Assembly (NCBI RefSeq): GCF_000834055.1 | Contig: NZ_JXSQ01000014.1 | Location: 23,990 to 87,989, forward strand | Source of the DNA: Leucobacter komagatae | Lineage (GTDB): Bacteria > Actinomycetota > Actinomycetes > Actinomycetales > Microbacteriaceae | Length of the DNA stretch: 64,000 bases | Direction: 5' to 3' | Part shown: positions 49,741 through 59,379 of the stretch, piece by piece | Layout of the letters: every line of letters begins with the position of its first letter | Numbering within the stretch: position 1 is the stretch's first letter | Notes under the pieces: model-generated | Told to the model about the DNA's origin: nothing | Seen by the model: only the letters and a program-made list of their open reading frames with translations | Database searches by the model: none | Position numbers and translations under genes: made by a program

Positions 49741-50836
49741 CCTTCATGCGCTCGACGAGACGCTTCACGTCTTGCGCGCGTTCCTTGGTCGTGACGAGCA
49801 GCACGTCCGCCGTGTCTACGACGACGACGTCCTCCATGCCGACGAGGGCGACGAGCCTGTCGCTCTCGGAGACAACGATCCCGCTTGACCCGTCAGAGAG
49901 GACCTGCGCGCCGTCGCCGAGCACCGCGAGATCAGATGGGCGTCCGCGGGTGAGGAGATTTGCGACGGAGGCGAAGTCGCCGACGTCGTCCCACTCGAAG
50001 TGGGCCGCGACGCACACCATCTTGCCCGCGGCGGCGGCTGGCTCGGCAACCGTGTAGTCGATCGCGATCTTCGGCAGCGTCGGCCACAGCCGCTCCCGCA
50101 CCTCAGCGCCGCGCTTCTTCCCCCACGACGCTGCCATCTCGCGCAGCGCATCCACCATCTCTGGCTCGGCGAGCGCCATCTGTTCGAGAAGCACGCTCGC
50201 CTTGGCGATGAACATGCCGGCGTTCCAGAGGTAGCCGCCGGCCTTGAGGTAGCCCTCAGCGGTCTCGGCGTCTGGCTTTTCGACGAACTCGGTGACGTCG
50301 TACAGGTCGAACGGGGCGAGGTCGGTGCGGGCCTCGCCGCAGGAGATGTACCCGAAACCTGTGGAGGGTGTTGAAGGATGTATCCCAATCGTTGCAATGT
50401 ACCCCTGGTCGGCGGCACGGACCGCGGTGGCAACGGCCCGGCGGAAGAGCACGTCGCCCCGGATCACGTGGTCCGCGGCGAAGGATCCGAGGATCGCGTC
50501 AGGGTCGCGCAGCTCCAAAATCGCCGCGGCCAGGCCGATCGCAGCCGATGAATCCTTCGGCTCGCTCTCGGTGACGAGGTTTTCGGGGAGGATGTCGGGG
50601 AGCTGCTCGAGGACCGACTCGCGGTGTGCGTTTCCTGTGACAACCATGATCCGCTCACTTGGGGTGAGTGGAGTGAGCCGCGACCACGTTGCGGACAGCA
50701 GCGAGTCGCCGGCTCCGGTGAGGTCGAGGAGGAACTTCGGCGCGTTCGCGCGGGAAAGTGGCCAGAGTCTTGACCCGACCCCACCCGCAGGAATGACGCA
50801 GGTGAGGCGCTCGAGCGCGGGGTTTGGAGAGGTCAT
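49715..50836 (-). CDS. manC: mannose-1-phosphate guanylyltransferase
   Basis: A 373-residue nucleotidyltransferase that makes GDP-mannose for glycans of the cell envelope. The N-terminal pyrophosphorylase motif is VIPAGGVGSRLWPLSRANAPKFLLDL. ESEPKDSSAAIGLAAA, FAADHVIRG, FVEKPDAETAEGYLKAGGYLWNAGMFIAK and FEWDDVGDF follow in the normal order. There is no isomerase domain, so it is the monofunctional form. It is alone on the minus strand, divergent from the sdh promoter. Confidence 0.93.
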   Translation of the reverse strand: MTSPNPALERLTCVIPAGGVGSRLWPLSRANAPKFLLDLTGAGDSLLSATWSRLTPLTPSERIMVVTGNAHRESVLEQLPDILPENLVTESEPKDSSAAIGLAAAILELRDPDAILGSFAADHVIRGDVLFRRAVATAVRAADQGYIATIGIHPSTPSTGFGYISCGEARTDLAPFDLYDVTEFVEKPDAETAEGYLKAGGYLWNAGMFIAKASVLLEQMALAEPEMVDALREMAASWGKKRGAEVRERLWPTLPKIAIDYTVAEPAAAAGKMVCVAAHFEWDDVGDFASVANLLTRGRPSDLAVLGDGAQVLSDGSSGIVVSESDRLVALVGMEDVVVVDTADVLLVTTKERAQDVKRLVERMKVTGGGHLL

Positions 50837-50894
50837 ATGGCCAGCCTAATGAATTCGGATGAACGCCTGTGTGTAACCGACGCGCGCGGGGGTG

Positions 50895-50923
50895 TTCGTG
50901 AGACCCCGAGAGAGTGCCATAAT
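50895..50923 (+). promoter_or_regulatory. probable promoter of sdhCDAB
   Basis: TTCGTG at 50895-50900 and CATAAT at 50918-50923 lie exactly 17 bases apart, 100 bases before sdhC. A GTGCCCG-CATAT-CGGGCAC hairpin occurs in the leader at about 50955-50973. Confidence 0.55.
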
Positions 50924-51022
50924 GGAAGTCGCAGAGAACTCTCAGCAATGTGGCGTGCCCGCATATCGGGCACCTCCTCAAAGAATGCTGACTCTGCAGC
51001 GTGACGACCAAGGAGGAAGCTC

Positions 51023-51439
51023 GTGTCAGCCCTACCCGCTGAAGCCGCTCCAGCGGCGAAGAAGAAAGCCCAACGCGGCGGTACGCTCTATCGCGGTAAC
51101 GAGGGCATGTGGTCCTGGGTGTTGCACCGCATCACCGGTGTCGCCATCTTCTTCTTCTTGCTCGTGCATGTGCTCGACACCGCGCTGATCCGCGTCAGCC
51201 CTGAGGCGTACAACGCCGTGATGAGCGCGTACAAGACGCCCATCATGGGTCTCGGTGAGGCGGCGCTGGTCGCGGCGATCGTATTCCACGCGTTCAACGG
51301 TCTCCGCATCATCCTCGTTGACTACTGGAGCAAGGGTGCCAAGTATCACAGGGCGATGTTCTGGATCGTCATCGCGCTCTGGGCCGTGACGATGGCGGGC
51401 TTCCTGCCCCGTCACCTGATGAACGTGTTCAGTCACTAG
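51023..51439 (+). CDS. sdhC: succinate dehydrogenase cytochrome b556 subunit
   Basis: A 138-residue membrane anchor of complex II with three hydrophobic helices. HRITGVAIFFFLLVHVLD is the SdhC signature with the haem-side His, and FHAFNGLRIILVDY is the second conserved block. A basic N-terminus rich in Ala/Lys precedes. The GTG start at 51023 follows AAGGAGGAAGC. It is the first gene of sdhCDAB and with SdhD forms the quinone-binding membrane part. Confidence 0.94.
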   Translation: MSALPAEAAPAAKKKAQRGGTLYRGNEGMWSWVLHRITGVAIFFFLLVHVLDTALIRVSPEAYNAVMSAYKTPIMGLGEAALVAAIVFHAFNGLRIILVDYWSKGAKYHRAMFWIVIALWAVTMAGFLPRHLMNVFSH

Positions 51440-51459
51440 GCGAGGGCGGAGAAATAAAC

Positions 51460-51903
51460 ATGGCTACGACAATCGACGCGCCTCGCGCGAAAACCCCAGC
51501 GAAGAAAAACACCAACTGGGAAAAATGGGGCTGGATCTACATGCGCGTCTCCGGCGTGCTGCTTGTGGTCCTCGTCTTCGGACACCTCTTCTCGAACCTC
51601 ATGATCGGTGACGGCATCAGCTCGATCGATTTCGGCTTCGTCGGCGGCAAGCTCGCGAACCCGTTCTGGAAGGTCTGGGATCTGCTGCTGCTCTGGCTCG
51701 CGCTGATCCACGGTGCCAACGGCATGCGCACCATCGTCAACGATTACGTGGTGCGCCCCCGCCTGAACAAGGTGCTCCGCACGCTGCTCTGGCTGTCGGC
51801 TGCGCTCCTGATCCTCCTCGGCACCCTCGTGATCTTCACGTTCGAGCCGTGCCCTGCCGGCGCAGACCCCGCGCTCGTCGCTTCCTTCTGCGCTACCCGC
51901 TAA
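51460..51903 (+). CDS. sdhD: succinate dehydrogenase membrane anchor subunit
   Basis: A 147-residue membrane protein with three helices; [30 protein letters not shown] and [19 protein letters not shown] match SdhD of actinobacteria, including the conserved His in GHLF. Two Cys occur in the C-terminus (EPCPAG, SFCATR). It lies 20 bases after sdhC. Confidence 0.94.
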   Translation: MATTIDAPRAKTPAKKNTNWEKWGWIYMRVSGVLLVVLVFGHLFSNLMIGDGISSIDFGFVGGKLANPFWKVWDLLLLWLALIHGANGMRTIVNDYVVRPRLNKVLRTLLWLSAALLILLGTLVIFTFEPCPAGADPALVASFCATR

Positions 51904-51949
51904 GCGGCTCGGCAGCAGAGACGTACAGAATTCAGAAGTAAGGAAACCA

Positions 51950-53782
51950 GTGACCACGAACACTCATGAGGGCGAAGACGTCACCGTGAAGGACGGCGTG
52001 ACCTATCACCAGTTCGACGTAGTAATCGTCGGTGCTGGCGGAGCGGGCATGCGTGCCGCGATCGAGGCCGGCCCGAAGGCGAAGACCGCGGTCATCTCGA
52101 AGCTCTACCCGACGCGCTCCCACACGGGTGCGGCGCAGGGCGGTATGGCCGCCGCGCTCGCAAACGTTGAGGAAGACAACTGGGAGTGGCACACGTTCGA
52201 CACCGTCAAGGGTGGCGACTACCTCGTCGACCAGGACGCTGCGGAGATCCTCGCGAAGGAAGCCATCGAGGCGGTCATCGACCTCGAGAACATGGGCCTT
52301 CCGTTCAACCGTACGGCTGACGGCAAGATCGACCAGCGCCGCTTCGGCGGGCACACGCGCGACCACGGTAAAGCAGCGGTTCGCCGTGCCTGCTACGCCG
52401 CGGACCGCACGGGCCACATGATCCTGCAGACGCTGTTCCAGAACTGCGTGAAGCTCGGTATCAACTTCTTCAACGAGTACTACGTGCTCGATCTCGTGAT
52501 GACGGGTGAGGGCAAGGACCGCAAGCCTTCGGGCGTTGTCGCCTACGAGCTCGCGACCGGCGCACTGCACGTCTTCCAGGCCAAGTCGATCGTGTTTGCG
52601 ACCGGCGGCTTCGGCAAGATCTTCAAGACGACGTCGAACGCGCACACCCTCACCGGTGACGGCGTCGGCATCGTGTGGCGCAAGGGCCTCCCGCTCGAGG
52701 ACATGGAGTTCTACCAGTTCCACCCGACGGGCCTTGCCGGCCTCGGCATCCTCCTCACCGAGGGTGCTCGTGGTGAGGGCGCGATCCTGCGTAACGCGAG
52801 TGGCGAGCGCTTCATGGAGCGCTACGCGCCGACGATTAAGGATCTTGCCCCGCGTGACATCGTTGCGCGCTCGATGGTGCAGGAAGTCCTCGATGGCCGC
52901 GGCGCCGGCCCGAACAAGGACTACGTCTACCTCGACTGCACGCACCTCGGTGCTGAGGTCCTCGAGACGAAGCTGCCTGACATCACCGAGTTCGCGCGCA
53001 CCTACCTTGGTGTCGACCCCGTGGTCGAGCCCGTTCCCGTGTTCCCGACCGCGCACTACGCGATGGGTGGAATCCCGACGAACGTGAACGCCGAGGTCCT
53101 CATGGACAACGACACCGTCGTTCCTGGCCTCTACGCTGCTGGCGAGTGCGCCTGCGTCTCCGTGCACGGCTCGAACCGTCTCGGCACGAACTCGCTGCTC
53201 GACATCAACGTGTTCGGCAAGCGCTCGGGCAACGCGGCTGCCGACTACGCGCAGACTGCTGAGTTCGTCGACCTGCCCGAGGATCCCGCCAAGGAGATCC
53301 GCGAGCTCGTCGAGCAGTTCCGCACGGGAACCGGCACCGAGCGTGTCTCAGACCTCCGTCGCGAGCTGCAGGAGGCCATGGACCGTGGCGCGCAGGTGTT
53401 CCGCACCGAAGAGTCGCTCACCGAGGTGCTCGGCGTGATCCACGATCTGCGCCTGCGCTACATGAACGTCGGCGTGCAGGACCGCGGCATGCGCTACAAC
53501 ACCGACCTGCTCGAGGCCATCGAGCTCGGCTTCCTCCTCGACCTCGCTGAGGTGCTCACCTACACGGCGCGCAACCGCAAGGAGAGCCGTGGCGGACACA
53601 TGCGTGACGATTACCCCGATCGCGACGATGAGAAGTACATGCAGCACACGATGGCCTACCTCACGGGCAACCCGCACTCCGCGAACCCCGAGGACCACAT
53701 CCGCCTGGATTGGAAGCCGGTCACCGTACTGAAGGACGAGCAAGGCGAGTTGCGTTACCCGCCGCTGGAGAGGAAGTACTAG
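51950..53782 (+). CDS. sdhA: succinate dehydrogenase flavoprotein subunit
   Basis: A 610-residue catalytic subunit that oxidises succinate to fumarate. FAD motif: [18 protein letters not shown]. His58 in [15 protein letters not shown] is the residue that binds FAD covalently in the family. [31 protein letters not shown] and [30 protein letters not shown] are further signatures. It ends in the usual Tyr-rich tail. The start is GTG at 51950, behind AAGGAAA, 46 bases after sdhD. Confidence 0.97.
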   Translation: MTTNTHEGEDVTVKDGVTYHQFDVVIVGAGGAGMRAAIEAGPKAKTAVISKLYPTRSHTGAAQGGMAAALANVEEDNWEWHTFDTVKGGDYLVDQDAAEILAKEAIEAVIDLENMGLPFNRTADGKIDQRRFGGHTRDHGKAAVRRACYAADRTGHMILQTLFQNCVKLGINFFNEYYVLDLVMTGEGKDRKPSGVVAYELATGALHVFQAKSIVFATGGFGKIFKTTSNAHTLTGDGVGIVWRKGLPLEDMEFYQFHPTGLAGLGILLTEGARGEGAILRNASGERFMERYAPTIKDLAPRDIVARSMVQEVLDGRGAGPNKDYVYLDCTHLGAEVLETKLPDITEFARTYLGVDPVVEPVPVFPTAHYAMGGIPTNVNAEVLMDNDTVVPGLYAAGECACVSVHGSNRLGTNSLLDINVFGKRSGNAAADYAQTAEFVDLPEDPAKEIRELVEQFRTGTGTERVSDLRRELQEAMDRGAQVFRTEESLTEVLGVIHDLRLRYMNVGVQDRGMRYNTDLLEAIELGFLLDLAEVLTYTARNRKESRGGHMRDDYPDRDDEKYMQHTMAYLTGNPHSANPEDHIRLDWKPVTVLKDEQGELRYPPLERKY

Positions 53783-53785
53783 ATC

Positions 53786-54553
53786 ATGAGTGCTGTCACC
53801 ACTGAGGCACCCGGCGATACCGTCGTGGAAGAGATTAAGCCGTTCAACGTTACGCTCCTCATTCGCCGATACGACCCGGAATCGGGCCGCGACGCGTACT
53901 GGGAGGACTTCGACGTCGAGATGTATCCAACGGATCGCATCCTCGACGCGCTGCACAAGATCAAGTGGGACATCGACGGCACGCTGTCGTTCCGCCGGTC
54001 GTGTGCGCACGGTATTTGCGGGTCAGATGCAATGCGCATCAACGGCCGCAACCGCCTGGCTTGCAAGACGCTCGTCAAGGATCTTGACGTCTCGAAGCCG
54101 ATCTACGTTGAGGCGATCAAGGGCCTGCCCCTTGAGAAGGACCTCATCGTCGACATGGAGCCGTTCTTCGCCTCCTTCCGTGAGGTGCAGCCCTTCCTCG
54201 TCGCGAACTCCGCCCCGGAGCCCGGCAAGGAGCGCATCCAGGACATCGCTGCGCGCGAGCGCTTCGACGACACCACGAAGTGCATCCTGTGCGCTGCGTG
54301 CACCACGTCGTGCCCCGTGTTCTGGACTGACGGCCAGTACTTCGGCCCGGCTGCGATCGTGAACGCGCACCGCTTCATCTTCGACTCGCGCGATGACAAC
54401 GCACAGGTTCGCCTGGACATTCTTAACGACAAGGAAGGCGTATGGCGTTGCCGCACGACCTTCAACTGCTCGGAGGCATGCCCCCGCGGTATCCAGGTGA
54501 CCAAGGCGATCGCCGAGGTCAAGGCTGCGATCCGCACCGGTGTAACCGTCTAA
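53786..54553 (+). CDS. sdhB: succinate dehydrogenase iron-sulfur subunit
   Basis: A 255-residue electron-transfer subunit. Cysteines of the [2Fe-2S] cluster occur in FRRSCAHGICGSDAMRINGRNRLAC; those of the [4Fe-4S] and [3Fe-4S] clusters are in CILCAACTTSCPVFW and FNCSEACPRGIQVTKAI. It starts four bases after sdhA and ends the operon, 43 bases before a rho-independent terminator. Confidence 0.97.
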   Translation: MSAVTTEAPGDTVVEEIKPFNVTLLIRRYDPESGRDAYWEDFDVEMYPTDRILDALHKIKWDIDGTLSFRRSCAHGICGSDAMRINGRNRLACKTLVKDLDVSKPIYVEAIKGLPLEKDLIVDMEPFFASFREVQPFLVANSAPEPGKERIQDIAARERFDDTTKCILCAACTTSCPVFWTDGQYFGPAAIVNAHRFIFDSRDDNAQVRLDILNDKEGVWRCRTTFNCSEACPRGIQVTKAIAEVKAAIRTGVTV

Positions 54554-54596
54554 GATCTGACCCGCTGCGCTCGCGGATGCTTTCCGTGCGCGCTTG

Positions 54597-54646
54597 AACG
54601 CCCCTGAGGGCGTGGCTTTTGCCGCGACCCTCAGGGGCGTTTTCGC
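54597..54646 (+). terminator. rho-independent terminator of sdhCDAB
   Basis: AACGCCCCTGAGGG and its perfect complement form a 14-base-pair stem around a 17-base loop, followed by TTTTCGCG. It lies 43 bases past the sdhB stop. Confidence 0.9.
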
Positions 54647-54949
54647 GTCTTTGCCGCGATTAGCCGTGGGAAATCCGGGTACGCGGGGTCAAGGCGTGAA
54701 CGGGCGAAGAGGGGTTTACGGCCCCCACAAGCCCGCGCCTGTGGGGTAGCTAACTTACAGGTGACACTCAGGGTTCTGTGGTTCCGTGATGCTGTGGCGC
54801 GCAAGGGTGAGTGTCGTAGGCACGAATCATGGGTTCCATGTCGAAAATGCGTTCCGAGTCGGGGGCCGGGATGTACATACTGTCCGAACAACTGCCTCCC
54901 ACCGCGGTTCTCCGCAGCGTCGGCTGGCGGTACCAACCCTGGAGACACA
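54647..54949. other. gene-free leader region before the LPXTG-like surface gene
   Basis: About 300 bases without a convincing gene. A plus-strand frame runs through it into the surface protein but reads unlike coding sequence and has no ribosome-binding site. GACACTCA at 54763-54770 and TGAGTGTC at 54808-54815 form an eight-base-pair stem over a 37-base loop, and CCCCACA/TGTGGGG is a second small hairpin near 54724-54745. No -35/-10 pair stands out. Confidence 0.5.
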
Positions 54950-57433
54950 ATGAAACGTAGCATCCGAATGACGGGCGCGTTAGGCGTCGCAGGAGCCCTG
55001 GTCCTCAGCGGTGCCGGGCTTACTGCCGCGAATGCCCAAGGCGCCGGATTTGAAGTCGAGGTCTACGGCATAGACGAAGGCGAGCACATCACCGATGATC
55101 GCGAGCTTCTCTTCGACCCCCGGAAGGGGGACGAGCCGGGCAACGCCTACCAGATCGGGTACACAGGCGTACTCGACATGTCGCCGACGTGGGAAACCTA
55201 CAAGAGCCTGCGGGGCAGCGCGGTGCCGTTCCCCATTAGCGAGCAGACCTGGGTGAGGTCAAACTTTGACGGAACGTGGGATATGAGCTTCACGCTCGAT
55301 CCCGCCGTGCTGAGCGTGGACGAGGCCGCACTGACTTGCGATGCAGTCAACGCGGAGCTCGACGTACAGAACCCAGGCACGTCTGCGGGAGACATGCTCC
55401 AGTGCAGCCAAGTCGGCTACAACAGCGACTCCGGTCTGCTCACCATTCAGCTCGTGATGCAGCTCCGCGATGGCAGCCGCGTGACGGGGGCGCACCTCGA
55501 CGCGGCGTCGAATGAGCCCCCGCACGTACGCATTCCGATCCCGCCCGGGGCCGTGTACGTAGCGCAGTCCGCGTTCGAAGCAGGCGGAAACGTCTCGCTC
55601 ACGTCACCGCGGGCACAGGGCCAGATGCGCATGGACCACCCCCTCGGCGCCCTCGTGCCGGTGACGTTCGACCAGGACGGCCCGGCTGCGACACTGGAGA
55701 TGGTCGAGACCTACCAGACGCGTTACGTCTTCGAGAGTGCCTCTGAGGGGCACGAGCTCCCTGACAGCGTGGTTGGGCTGCTCCCCGAGCCGGCCTTCAT
55801 GCTGCGTGACGGGGTAACCGTCCAGCCGACCCTCCCGGGTGAGCTGGCCGTTGCTGAAGAGCTCGGCACCTGGGAGTTCCAGGGATGGGACCCCAGCGAG
55901 GGCACCGTGAATGGCGCAGACGTCGAGTTCACCGGACAGTGGGCATTCCTGGCGGACGATGACGACGACGAAGGTGACGAGGGTGATGAAGAAGACACCT
56001 TCGGCGTGATCTACCGCTTCCATGCTGCAGACGCGGTGGGCGACGGGCCGCTGCCAGACGAGGTACTTGCGCTCCTGCCGTCGAGCGATGAGCGGTTTGA
56101 GAGCGGAACGAGCGTCGAGCCAGTGCAGCCCGCACAGACACAGGTAGAGCTTCGAGAAGAAGACGAAGCTGCCGGCATTGTCGTGGTCACGACCTGGACC
56201 TTCAACGGTTGGGACGCTGACTCCGTTGTCGTTGCAGACAGCGACGTGGTGTTCACCGGCCTCTGGAGCAAGACCGTGACGGAGGAGCCTATCGGGCCGC
56301 CGCCGACTGAGACGTTCGGTGTCAGCTACGAGTTCGTCCCCGCTGAGGGAGTCGAGGGTCCGCTGCCAGACGCGGTGCTGTCGCTGCTTCCCACGAGCGA
56401 TGAGCGCTACGAGTCGGGTGACACGGTGACCGCAGCGAGCGACGACCTTGGTCCCGTGACCGAAGTTGTTGAGGACGAAGAGGCGAACACGGTGACCACG
56501 ACGACCTGGGACTTCCAGGGTTGGGATGCAGATTCCAAGGTGGTCGAGGACAGTGACGTGGTCTTCGTCGGGTCTTGGGACATGACCGTGACGGAGGAGC
56601 CCATCGGGCCGCCGCCGGCTGTGACGTTCGGTGTCAGCTACGAGTTCGTCCCCGCTGAGGGAGTCGAGGGTCCGCTGCCAGACGCGGTGCTGTCGCAGCT
56701 TCCCACGAGCGATGAGCGCTACGAGTCGGGTGACACGGTGACCGCAGCGAGCGACGACCTTGGTCCCGTGACCGAAGTTGTTGAGGACGAAGAGGCGAAC
56801 ACGGTGACCACGACGACCTGGGACTTCCAGGGTTGGGATGCAGATTCCAAGGTGGTCGAGGACAGTGACGTGGTCTTCGTCGGGTCTTGGGGCATGACCG
56901 TGACGGAGGAGCCCATCGGGCCGCCGCCGGCTGAGACCTTCGGTGTCAGCTACGAGTTCGTCCCCGCTGAGGGAGTCGAGCGTCCGCTGCCAGACGCGCT
57001 ATTGTCGCTGCTTCCCACGAGCGATGAGCGCTACGAGTCGGGTGACACGGTGACCGCAGCAGACCTGCTGTTCACCGCGGTGATCGAGATTGACGAGGAC
57101 GAAGAAGCGAACACGGTGACCACAACGATCTGGGACTTCCAGGGTTGGGATGCAGATTCCAAGGTGGTCGCTGACAGTGACGTGGTCTTCGTCGGAACCT
57201 GGGGCATGACCGTGACCGAGGAGCCGCTCATCGAGGATCCCGACGATGAAGAAGAAGAAGAAGAGGACGATACCCCTAAGAAGATCGATGACGATGACAA
57301 GCCAGACACGACCCTGCCGAAGTCCGGTGGGGCAGGGCAGGGCCTGTTCATGGCGGGCGGCGCGCTGCTGCTCGTTGCAGGCGCGGCACTGACGCTCCGG
57401 CAGATTCGACGCGGTATCCGTATCTCAGAATAA
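54950..57433 (+). CDS. LPXTG-like cell-wall-anchored protein with SHIRT-type repeats
   Basis: An 827-residue surface protein. Signal peptide at 1-30 (cleavage near ANA-QG). Residues 30-250 form a unique, adhesin-like domain. Five SHIRT-like repeats follow (about 253-348, 349-453, 454-557, 558-661, 662-765), each with YxF...LPDxVxxLLP...SGxxV...W-F-GWDAD...VVFxGxW. Repeats 3 and 4 are almost identical. An acidic stalk of Glu and Asp and the sorting signal LPKSG at 789-793 with a membrane helix and basic tail end the protein. Sortase would attach it to peptidoglycan, though no sortase is in the window. The ATG at 54950 follows CTGGAG. Confidence 0.88.
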   Translation: MKRSIRMTGALGVAGALVLSGAGLTAANAQGAGFEVEVYGIDEGEHITDDRELLFDPRKGDEPGNAYQIGYTGVLDMSPTWETYKSLRGSAVPFPISEQTWVRSNFDGTWDMSFTLDPAVLSVDEAALTCDAVNAELDVQNPGTSAGDMLQCSQVGYNSDSGLLTIQLVMQLRDGSRVTGAHLDAASNEPPHVRIPIPPGAVYVAQSAFEAGGNVSLTSPRAQGQMRMDHPLGALVPVTFDQDGPAATLEMVETYQTRYVFESASEGHELPDSVVGLLPEPAFMLRDGVTVQPTLPGELAVAEELGTWEFQGWDPSEGTVNGADVEFTGQWAFLADDDDDEGDEGDEEDTFGVIYRFHAADAVGDGPLPDEVLALLPSSDERFESGTSVEPVQPAQTQVELREEDEAAGIVVVTTWTFNGWDADSVVVADSDVVFTGLWSKTVTEEPIGPPPTETFGVSYEFVPAEGVEGPLPDAVLSLLPTSDERYESGDTVTAASDDLGPVTEVVEDEEANTVTTTTWDFQGWDADSKVVEDSDVVFVGSWDMTVTEEPIGPPPAVTFGVSYEFVPAEGVEGPLPDAVLSQLPTSDERYESGDTVTAASDDLGPVTEVVEDEEANTVTTTTWDFQGWDADSKVVEDSDVVFVGSWGMTVTEEPIGPPPAETFGVSYEFVPAEGVERPLPDALLSLLPTSDERYESGDTVTAADLLFTAVIEIDEDEEANTVTTTIWDFQGWDADSKVVADSDVVFVGTWGMTVTEEPLIEDPDDEEEEEEDDTPKKIDDDDKPDTTLPKSGGAGQGLFMAGGALLLVAGAALTLRQIRRGIRISE
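56309..57240 (+). repeat. three tandem 312-bp coding repeats
   Basis: Units start at 56309, 56621 and 56933, exactly 312 bases (104 codons) apart. The first two differ at only a few bases; the third diverges in its middle (the AADLLFTAVIEIDEDEE section). They code for SHIRT-like domains 3-5 of the surface protein and could recombine to change its length. Confidence 0.93.
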
Positions 57434-57483
57434 GAAATGACCACGCTCGGTCGTTCGTCACCTGAGTGAGCGTGATCGGAAGC

Positions 57484-57518
57484 GTTGGGCGGGTGAGGAA
57501 GCTCCTCACCCGCCCAAC
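57484..57518. terminator. strong hairpin between convergent surface-protein and sigma genes
   Basis: GTTGGGCGGGTGAGG-AAGCT-CCTCACCCGCCCAAC is a perfect 15-base-pair stem with a five-base loop, about 50 bases past both stop codons. Confidence 0.8.
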
Positions 57519-57570
57519 CGCGTCTGTAGCCGAACATGCGGCTGGGAGTGCGCTCCCCGCCGCCATCGCG

Positions 57571-59379
57571 CTAGGGGATGCAGTGGCGCGACGCGTCGAT
57601 CGACTGCCAGGGCGAGGAGCGCTTGTCTGGGGTCACGAGGCGCATCTCCAGGGCGACGTCACCGAGCTCCGCCCCGGGGAAGAGCAGCTCCCACGCGGGC
57701 AGGAACGACGGATCGCTCGCCTGCCAGAGCGGAAGTGGGTTGTTGCCCGTCCTGGTGATGAAGCCGACTCCGAATGTGTTGCCTCGCCCGTCGTTGTAGA
57801 CCCCGTTCGAGAACACGTTGCCAGGCTGCCCCTCGAGACCGGGATCGAACGCGGGATCCTTTATCTCGACCGGTACTTTCCCGTCAACCGACCCCCTGAG
57901 CTGAATCACCCCGTAGCGGTTTGCGCTTCCGATGAGGCCGAAGCCGGGGAGCATGCACTGGTAGCCGACCCGCAACGCGGGATCCCCGGGCTCCTCGGGT
58001 TTCACTGGCGGTTTCACGGGTGGGGTTACCGGCGGTGTGACGGGTGGGTCAACCGGCGGTTTCACAGGCGGTTCAACGGGTGGACGCACCGGAGGATTCA
58101 CCGGGGGCGTTCCCGGCCCCTCCGTCGGTGGTAGTGCCGGCCCCTCGTCAGTCGGCAGCGGGTTCGGGGCAGCGGGCCCGGCCTGTCCGGGCTCGGGCGG
58201 CGTGTGTTTGGGCGCGGTTGGCTCCGTCTCGCGCGCTGGGGCGGTATCGTCGGCGCTCTTGGCGTCGGGTTTGGGCTGGCGTTCCGTCTCGTCCGTTGAG
58301 CCGTCACCAGCATCGTCTGCGGTTACCGTTGACTCCGCGACCCCCACCGGCGAGTTCTTCGGAGGCGCCGGGCTCGCCCCTGTGAGGGTGAGCGAGACGA
58401 CCGTGACGCCGATGACCGCCGCTGCAAGCAGCCCCGAGCCGGTCGTGACGATAGCTGGCATGCCAATACTTGCAACGAGTCCGCCGGTCGTCGAGGCGGC
58501 AGCGCCGCTGGTGCCGGCAGCGACACCGCTAGCGCCGCCGCCTGCACCGCCGGAACCGCCGCCGGCACCGCCGAGCGAAGCGGCGCCGGCTGCGGCACCT
58601 GCGACCCCGAGTTGCTGCGACAGGCCGAGCTGCTCTGCGAGCAACGCAGTGCCGACGCCGCCGAGCGAGAGCCAGGCGAGCACGAGACCGAGCTGCCTGT
58701 TGAGCGTCGTCGACTCGGCAGCGGCTTTCGTGCACGATGCACAGCCGCCGAGATGTGATTCGACCTCACGAGCGAGCCGGGAGGTGAGCTTGCCGCGTTG
58801 GAAGCGCTGCAGGTGCTCGAGGGTGAACTGGCACGCACCGTCGGCGAGTTCGCGGTCGATGTGTGCCTCGACCCACCCCGACTTCAGAGCGTCGCGCGCG
58901 CGTGCGGCAAGCGCAGACGTGCTGTTCGCCGACAGCCCGAGGAACAGGGCTGCTTCCCGAGGCGGCAGGCCCTCAACCTCGGTGTACCACAGCGCAGCCT
59001 GCCACCGCGGGGTAAGTTTCGCGAACGCATCAGCGACCGCGTTGAGGTCGAATGCGTTGTCTTCCCACGGCGCCGCCTCATGCAGCTCCGGAGCGTCGGT
59101 GAGCTCAACGGTGGCATGTTCGCCTGCACGGAAGCGGTCGGCTGCAACGGACCTGATGACCTGGTACAGGTAGGGCCTGAAGGTCTCTTGCGGGCCGCGC
59201 CCCTCACGAACGAGCTCGAAAATCTTCAGATAAGCGTCCGAGACGAGGTCGTCAGGGTCGAGCGACGGCGCCAGGTTTCTGGCCGCAACGAAACCGGCAC
59301 GCCTGTGCCGCTCCCAGAGCACAGCAAACGCGTCCGTATCGCCGTCTCGGCACGCACGGAGAAGCCGCTCATCCGACAT
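57571..59379 (-). CDS. ECF sigma factor fused to anti-sigma-like, membrane and exported domains
   Basis: A 602-residue chimera. Region 2 of an ECF sigma factor spans about 1-85 (LLRACRDGDTDAFAVLWERH, DPDDLVSDAYLKIFELV, RPYLYQVIRSVAADRFR). Region 4 spans about 112-170 (LTPRWQAALWYTEVEGLPPREAALFLGLSANSTSALAARARDAL). Then comes an anti-sigma zinc-binding motif, H209-x3-C213-x2-C216. Hydrophobic segments lie at about 227-248 and 300-333. Between them is a Gly/Ala/Ser linker. A Pro-rich stalk with PPV repeats (about 340-460) follows, then an exported C-terminal domain of 140 residues with two Cys. The ATG at 59379 was chosen; a TTG at 59412 with GGGGGA upstream is a good alternative. The product should be a membrane-tethered, signal-responsive sigma factor. 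Confidence 0.85.
   Translation of the reverse strand: MSDERLLRACRDGDTDAFAVLWERHRRAGFVAARNLAPSLDPDDLVSDAYLKIFELVREGRGPQETFRPYLYQVIRSVAADRFRAGEHATVELTDAPELHEAAPWEDNAFDLNAVADAFAKLTPRWQAALWYTEVEGLPPREAALFLGLSANSTSALAARARDALKSGWVEAHIDRELADGACQFTLEHLQRFQRGKLTSRLAREVESHLGGCASCTKAAAESTTLNRQLGLVLAWLSLGGVGTALLAEQLGLSQQLGVAGAAAGAASLGGAGGGSGGAGGGASGVAAGTSGAAASTTGGLVASIGMPAIVTTGSGLLAAAVIGVTVVSLTLTGASPAPPKNSPVGVAESTVTADDAGDGSTDETERQPKPDAKSADDTAPARETEPTAPKHTPPEPGQAGPAAPNPLPTDEGPALPPTEGPGTPPVNPPVRPPVEPPVKPPVDPPVTPPVTPPVKPPVKPEEPGDPALRVGYQCMLPGFGLIGSANRYGVIQLRGSVDGKVPVEIKDPAFDPGLEGQPGNVFSNGVYNDGRGNTFGVGFITRTGNNPLPLWQASDPSFLPAWELLFPGAELGDVALEMRLVTPDKRSSPWQSIDASRHCIP

Noticed and set aside
54761..54949. Longer N-terminus for the LPXTG-like protein
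   Set aside because: The added residues precede the signal peptide, are Cys-rich and lack a ribosome-binding site; the ATG at 54950 gives a normal signal.
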